From Croceibacterium soli (GTDB lineage: Bacteria; Pseudomonadota; Alphaproteobacteria; Sphingomonadales; Sphingomonadaceae), in contig NZ_WTYK01000003.1 of NCBI RefSeq assembly GCF_009828065.1, positions 310,001 through 374,000 on the forward strand: a DNA stretch of 64,000 bases. Reading direction: 5' to 3'. The notes beneath the pieces are model-generated. The model searched no databases and had not been told where the DNA came from. It was given only the letters and a program-made list of their open reading frames with translations. Made by a program: the position numbers and the translations under genes. Shown one piece after another: positions 59,654 through 64,000 of the stretch; position 1 is the first letter of the stretch, and each line of letters begins with the position of its first letter.

Positions 59654-59735
59654 CGTCGTCCCGGACTTGATCCGGGACCGCTGGCCACCTGGCTCGACCT
59701 GGCGGCCAGCGGTCCCGGCGTTCGCCGGGACGACG
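59654..59735. repeat. REP-like element, family E (copy 2)
   Basis: Starts CGTCGTCCCGGACTTGATCC and ends CGTTCGCCGGGACGACGG, with a GCGGTCC/GGACCGC inner pair, between maf and the RNase E/G-like gene. The same family is inserted inside the methyltransferase gene at 29182. Confidence 0.9.
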
Positions 59736-59736
59736 G

Positions 59737-60309
59737 CTAGACATCGAACCCCGCTGCCTTCAGCAGCGCGCGGGTCTCGAACAGCGGCAGGCCGACCACC
59801 CCGGAATGGCTGCCGGCGATCCAGGCGATCAGCCCTTCGGCACTGCCCTGGATGGCGTAGCCGCCGGCCTTGCCGTGCCACTCGCCCCCGGCGAGATAGG
59901 CGGAGATCTCTTCGGCGGAGAGGCGCTTGAACCGCACTTGCGTCTCGCTCAGCCGCTCGCGGACCGTACCTTCGGGCGCGCGCAATGCCACGGCGGAAAG
60001 CACGCGGTGACGGCGACCGGACATCAGCTCCAGACATTGCCGCGCGGTGGCTTCGTCCTCCGCTTTCGGGAGTATCCGGCGGCCAACTGCGACGACGGTA
60101 TCGCCGGCCAGCACGAAAGCTTCATCGTCGGCGGCGGCCTGCGCCTTCTCCCGCGCCATTCGCTCCGCATATGCTCGCGGCAACTCGCCCTTCAGCGGGC
60201 TTTCGTCGATATCGGCAGCGGCCACGCGCACGGGTTCGACCCCGAGCCGCGCGAGGAGTTCGCGCCGCCGCGGGCTGGCCGAAGCTAGGACGAGGGAGGG
60301 CGCAGTCAC
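59737..60309 (-). CDS. Maf-like nucleoside triphosphate pyrophosphatase
   Basis: A 190-residue Maf/YhdE protein: LASASPRRRELLARLGVEPVRV at the N-terminus, then AGDTVVAVGRRILPKAEDEATARQCLELMSGRRHRV and a final AGGYAIQGSAEGLIAWIAGSHSGVVGLPLFE loop. Maf proteins hydrolyse modified or canonical NTPs (dTTP/UTP) and help couple division. It is part of the infA-maf-rng-yacG run. Confidence 0.95.
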   Translation of the reverse strand: MTAPSLVLASASPRRRELLARLGVEPVRVAAADIDESPLKGELPRAYAERMAREKAQAAADDEAFVLAGDTVVAVGRRILPKAEDEATARQCLELMSGRRHRVLSAVALRAPEGTVRERLSETQVRFKRLSAEEISAYLAGGEWHGKAGGYAIQGSAEGLIAWIAGSHSGVVGLPLFETRALLKAAGFDV

Positions 60310-60320
60310 GCGCCGGCCGG

Positions 60321-60566
60321 CTATTGCGGCCCCGGGCCGCCCCGGCCGGGCATGAAGCGATACGTGATGCGGCCCTTGGTCAAGTCGTAGGGCGTCAGCT
60401 CGACCAGCACCTCGTCGCCCACAAGGACGCGGATGCGGTTCTTGCGCATCTTGCCGGCCGTGTGGCCGATGATCTTATGGCCGTTTTCGAGCTCCACACG
60501 GAACATCGCGTTCGGCAGCAGTTCGACCACCTTCCCGCGCATCTCGAGGAGTTCTTCTTTCGCCAT
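60321..60566 (-). CDS. infA: translation initiation factor IF-1
   Basis: An 81-residue IF-1 with [68 protein letters not shown], an OB-fold that binds the A site of the 30S subunit, and a short Pro/Gly tail. It is the first gene of the infA-maf-rng-yacG run, 11 bases ahead of maf. Confidence 0.97.
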   Translation of the reverse strand: MAKEELLEMRGKVVELLPNAMFRVELENGHKIIGHTAGKMRKNRIRVLVGDEVLVELTPYDLTKGRITYRFMPGRGGPGPQ

Positions 60567-60770
60567 AAATGCTCAGTTTCCAGTGTCGTGGGTTCGCATG
60601 GCCGCGCGGCATAGCGGCGGCTGGCGCAAAAGGGAAGCCTCGCCTCCGCAAGCCCCGTTTAGCTGCGATACAACTGCGACACTTTATTACCACGCCCGCC
60701 TTGCTGGCCGGCCGCCTGGAAGCGATTAGGCGGCCCGGGGAGAGACAAGCAACCTTGCAAGAAGGGGTCG

Positions 60771-63560
60771 ATGACCTTGCGTATTCTCCTGGCCTCCAGT
60801 TTCACCGCGATCGCAGCCTCGCTAGCCTATCCGGCCGCCGCTCAAGATACGGCGCAGCCCGCGCAAGTCGGCGACACGCCGGAGGTGATCGACGCCACCG
60901 ACGGCGGTTCCGAGAACGAGATCATCGTCATCGGCAACACGCTGCGCGGCCAGGTCGATGCGCCGCAGCCGCCGATCCTGGAGCTCGACGAGGAAGACAT
61001 CGCCACTTACGGCGCCGGCTCCCTGGCCGAGCTGGTGCAGGCGCTCAGCACCGAGACGGGCAGCGGCCGCGGGCGCGGCGGCGGCCCGCCGACGTTCCTG
61101 GTCAACGGCCTGCGCGTGTCCAGCTTCCGCGAGATGCGCTCCTACCCCCCGGAAGCGATCCAGAAGGTGGAGGTCCTCGCCGAGGAAGTGGCCCAGCGAT
61201 ACGGCTTCTCGCCCGACCAGCGGGTCATCAACTTTATCCTGAAGGACAACTTCTCCAGCCGCGAGATCGAAGTCGAGTACGGGCAGCCGTTCGACGGCGG
61301 CACCTCCGACAAGGAGCTCGAGGCGACGCTGCTCAACATCTCGGGGCCGAGCCGGCTGAACATCAATCTCGAGCTGAGCGACACGAGCCTGCTCACCGAG
61401 GCGGAGCGCGGCGTGATCCAGAGCGTCGTTCCGGTGGTTCCCGGCGATCCCGACCAGGGCCCCTATCGCAGCCTCGTGTCCGACAGCGAGGACTACGAAC
61501 TGACGGCGAACTGGACCCGCGGCATTGGCGAGGCCGGCGCCTCGCTCAGCCTCAACGGCACTGCGCAGCGCAGCGACGGCCGCTCGCTTTCCGGCCTCGA
61601 CACGGTGACCCTCACCGATCCGGACGGCGACAGCGCACTGCGCATCTTCGGCGCGGACAATCCGCTCACGCGCCGCACCCGCACCGATACGTTCTCGTTC
61701 GGCAGCACGCTGAACGCCCGCGCCGGGGACTGGCAACTCACGGGCACGATCGATGCGAGCCATGCGGACAGCACGAGCCGGATAGACCGCCGCGCCGAGA
61801 CCGCCGCGCTGGTCCAGGCTGCGGCGGACGGGACGCTGGCGATCGACGGGCCGCTGCCGCCGCTGGCCGATGCCGGCTTCGACACGGCGAAGAGCAAGAC
61901 CGACAGCGCCGCGGCCAAGATCACCGCCATGGGCAATCCGATCCTGCTACCGGCCGGCGAGATCTCGGTGACGCTCGACAGCGGATACGACTGGCAGCGG
62001 ATCGACAGCAGCGACACCCGCAACCCGGAATTCGACACCGAACTGACCCGCGGCAATCTCAACGGCGGCGTCAACGTGTCCGTCCCGATCGCCAGCCGCA
62101 GGGACGACGCCTGGGCCTTCCTCGGCGACCTGACCGCCAACTTCAGCGCCGGGGCGGAGCACCTCTCGGACTTCGGCACGCTGATGGACTGGAGCGCGGG
62201 GCTCAACTGGGGGCTGACCGAGGAGCTCAACTTCCAGGCCAGCTATATCTTCCGCGAGGCGGCCCCCGGGCTGAGCCAGCTCGGCGCGCCGACGATCGTG
62301 AACCTCAACGTGCCGGTCTACGATTTCACCACCGGCCAAACCGCGCTGGCGACGGTCACCACCGGCGGCAACCCGGCGCTTACGAGCGAGACTCAGCGCG
62401 ACATCAAGCTGGGGCTGACATACGATCTGCCGTGGTTCGACCGCTCGAACATCTCGGTGGAGTACTTCCGCAACCGTTCGAGCGACGTTACGGCTTCCTT
62501 CCCGCTGCTGACGCCCGATATCGAGGCGGCCTTCCCCGATCGGGTAACCCGGGGGTCGGGCGGCACGCTGCTCGCAATCGACCAGCGCCCGGTGACTTTC
62601 GCCGAGCAGAACTCGCAGCGCATCCGCATCGGGCTCAACTTCTCCGGCGAGATCAGCGGCGGCGAAGAGCAGAGCGGCGGCGGTTCGCGTGGACCAGGTC
62701 CTGTTGCCGGAGGCGCTCCGGCTGCCGCGCCGGGAGGCGGCGGGCCACTCAGGGCGACATTCGATCCGCAGCGGTTCGCGGCGATCCGGCAGAGCCTGTG
62801 TGCTGAGGGCGACACGCCGCCCGACCTGTCGGTTCTTCCCGAGCCTATGCAGGCCCGGCTGCGCGGCGCTGACGGGCAGATCGATCCGCAGCGGCTTGCG
62901 GAACTGCGCACCCGCATCTGCAGCGCGGAAGCAGGCCAGGCGGCCGCTGCCGCACAGGGCGGGGCCGCTCCGACAGGGGCTGCGCCTCAAGTCCGCATCC
63001 CAGGCGGACGCGGACCGGGCGGACCCGGCTTCGTCCGCGGCGGCGGTCCTGGCGGGCGCGGCGGTCCTGGCGGCGGGGGCGGCCGCTGGAACATCGGCCT
63101 GAACCATACGATCGAACTGGAGAACGAAGTGCTGATCGCCGATGGCGGCCCGCTGCTCGACTTGCTCGACGGCGATGCGCTCTCGGGCGGCGGCGTCTCG
63201 CGCCACACGCTCAGCCTCCAGGGGGGCGCGTTCTACAAAGGCTTCGGCACGCGCCTGAGCGCCGATTACCAGAGCGGCACGCGTGTCGAAGGCAGCGGCC
63301 TTCCTGGCAGCAGCGATCTCACATTCGGCGACCTGTTCACGCTCGACTGGCGCATGTTTGCCGATCTCGGGCGGCAGGAGAAGCTGGTCGAAAGCGTGCC
63401 GTTCCTCAAGAACACGCGCGTTTCCTTCGCGATCGATAACGTGTTCGACACGCGGCAGGAGGTGACCGACCAGAACGGCGAAGTGCCGCTGCGCTACCAG
63501 CCGTTCCTGATGGACCCGGTCGGCCGCCGGTTCGAGATCGAGTTCCGCAAGATGTTCTGA
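60771..63560 (+). CDS. TonB-receptor-like outer-membrane protein with a Gly-rich insertion
   Basis: A 929-residue protein: signal peptide ([18 protein letters not shown]), a plug-like part with [76 protein letters not shown] and [18 protein letters not shown], then a barrel ending FEIEFRKMF. Unlike standard receptors it has a soluble stretch at about residues 645-780 before the last strands: two DPQR.AE.R...C units (residues about 665 and 705) then [18 protein letters not shown]. Transported substrate unknown. The final strands resume after the insertion, so it probably folds as an external domain. Confidence 0.9.
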   Translation: MTLRILLASSFTAIAASLAYPAAAQDTAQPAQVGDTPEVIDATDGGSENEIIVIGNTLRGQVDAPQPPILELDEEDIATYGAGSLAELVQALSTETGSGRGRGGGPPTFLVNGLRVSSFREMRSYPPEAIQKVEVLAEEVAQRYGFSPDQRVINFILKDNFSSREIEVEYGQPFDGGTSDKELEATLLNISGPSRLNINLELSDTSLLTEAERGVIQSVVPVVPGDPDQGPYRSLVSDSEDYELTANWTRGIGEAGASLSLNGTAQRSDGRSLSGLDTVTLTDPDGDSALRIFGADNPLTRRTRTDTFSFGSTLNARAGDWQLTGTIDASHADSTSRIDRRAETAALVQAAADGTLAIDGPLPPLADAGFDTAKSKTDSAAAKITAMGNPILLPAGEISVTLDSGYDWQRIDSSDTRNPEFDTELTRGNLNGGVNVSVPIASRRDDAWAFLGDLTANFSAGAEHLSDFGTLMDWSAGLNWGLTEELNFQASYIFREAAPGLSQLGAPTIVNLNVPVYDFTTGQTALATVTTGGNPALTSETQRDIKLGLTYDLPWFDRSNISVEYFRNRSSDVTASFPLLTPDIEAAFPDRVTRGSGGTLLAIDQRPVTFAEQNSQRIRIGLNFSGEISGGEEQSGGGSRGPGPVAGGAPAAAPGGGGPLRATFDPQRFAAIRQSLCAEGDTPPDLSVLPEPMQARLRGADGQIDPQRLAELRTRICSAEAGQAAAAAQGGAAPTGAAPQVRIPGGRGPGGPGFVRGGGPGGRGGPGGGGGRWNIGLNHTIELENEVLIADGGPLLDLLDGDALSGGGVSRHTLSLQGGAFYKGFGTRLSADYQSGTRVEGSGLPGSSDLTFGDLFTLDWRMFADLGRQEKLVESVPFLKNTRVSFAIDNVFDTRQEVTDQNGEVPLRYQPFLMDPVGRRFEIEFRKMF

Positions 63561-63615
63561 CGCTTGGGCGCCGGAGCGGGATGACGGGGGCCGTGCGAGC
63601 ACCTATGTGCTGCGC

Positions 63616-64000
63616 ATGGCCCGCACTCCCGCAGGAACTCCCTCACACCCGAACGGCGCCGAGCGCTTTCACGAGGACCGCGCGACATATGTCGTGAAAG
63701 GCTCGACACAGCCCGACATCGAAACGGGCGTGAAGGCGATCCGCGATACCGTGCGGACCCTGAAGCCGAAGCCCGGCGTGTACCGCATGCTCGATGCGCG
63801 CGGAGACGTGCTCTACGTCGGCAAGGCGCGCGCGCTGAAGAACCGGGTGGCGAACTATTGCCAGATCTCCAACCTCTCCAGCCGCCTGCAGCGCATGGTC
63901 AGTCAGACGCGGGCGATGGAGATCATCACCACCAACAGCGAAGCCGAAGCGCTGCTGCTGGAAGCCCAGCTCATCAAGCGATTTCGCCCACCTTACAATG
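63616..64000 (+). CDS. uvrC: UvrABC excision nuclease subunit C, N-terminal part
   Basis: A frame open to the right edge gives 128 residues: an N-terminal extension, then [31 protein letters not shown] with the GIY-YIG motif (GVY and YVG) that cuts 3' to DNA lesions, and [28 protein letters not shown], the usual end of that domain. The rest lies beyond the window. Confidence 0.95.
   Translation, partial: MARTPAGTPSHPNGAERFHEDRATYVVKGSTQPDIETGVKAIRDTVRTLKPKPGVYRMLDARGDVLYVGKARALKNRVANYCQISNLSSRLQRMVSQTRAMEIITTNSEAEALLLEAQLIKRFRPPYN

Overview
The window is a high-GC chromosomal segment of an alphaproteobacterium, most likely a sphingomonad close to Erythrobacteraceae. The basis is gene order and gene type: an infA-maf-RNase E/G-yacG-tRNA-Phe block, a pyrE-pdxJ-acpS-lepB block, an aa3 cytochrome oxidase operon (coxB-coxA-ctaB-coxF-like-ctaG-coxC) followed by SURF1 and threonine synthase, several TonB-dependent receptors, and abundant REP-like palindromic repeats of kinds common in sphingomonads. 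Nothing indicates a plasmid, prophage, transposase or CRISPR; most of the window looks like core chromosome. Assignments rest on reading protein motifs and gene order by eye; no database search was run.

Layout. 1-5.2 kb: thioredoxin-like lipoprotein (cut by the left edge), then argH, a small lipoprotein, lysA, a siroheme-synthase N-terminal-type protein and a stand-alone ATP-dependent DNA ligase. 5.2-13.6 kb (minus strand): an ECF sigma / FecR / STN-type TonB receptor / S9 serine peptidase / PHP hydrolase set, probably a substrate-sensing peptide uptake module. 13.7-19.2 kb (minus): ruvX, a DUF3089 hydrolase, an AI-2E family permease, lepB, acpS, pdxJ, pyrE. 19.4-25.5 kb: cytochrome c oxidase operon with a 29-codon remnant of a DUF983 gene before surf1. 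25.7-32.8 kb: DUF1801 protein, SRPBCC protein and divergent ArsR repressor, thrC, a methyltransferase, folB-like protein, a small Rossmann-type protein, moaA-moaD-moaE and a small lipoprotein; this stretch is full of REP elements, several inside reading frames. 33.0-35.3 kb: rplU-rpmA, a GNAT acetyltransferase, a MarR regulator. 35.3-44.7 kb: an uncharacterised exported protein, a small secreted protein, a large TonB receptor, wrbA, and a predicted (alpha/alpha) barrel carbohydrate-active-type protein with an SDR oxidoreductase.

44.7-45.1 kb holds a six-unit 46-bp palindromic array framed by 13-bp inverted repeats. 45.1-53.6 kb: DUF2231 membrane protein, outer-membrane barrel-type protein, a FixJ-like regulator convergent with a four-PAS FixL-like kinase, a PilZ protein, and a GAF-PAS-PAS-HWE-receiver hybrid kinase. 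53.6-58.2 kb: TadE/TadE/TadG-type pseudopilin genes, three small secreted Ser/Gly-rich proteins of unknown role and a second PilZ-like protein. 58.3-64 kb: tRNA-Phe, yacG, an RNase E/G-like protein, maf, infA, a TonB-receptor-like outer membrane protein with an unusual Gly-rich insertion, and the start of uvrC.

The most interesting points are the sigma/anti-sigma/receptor/peptidase module (resembling the uptake half of lasso-peptide loci but without biosynthesis genes here), the exaptation of REP elements as coding sequence and as the acpS ribosome binding site, the bounded palindromic array, the terminator-bearing DUF983 remnant, and the secreted Ser/Gly-rich cluster next to Tad pseudopilins.
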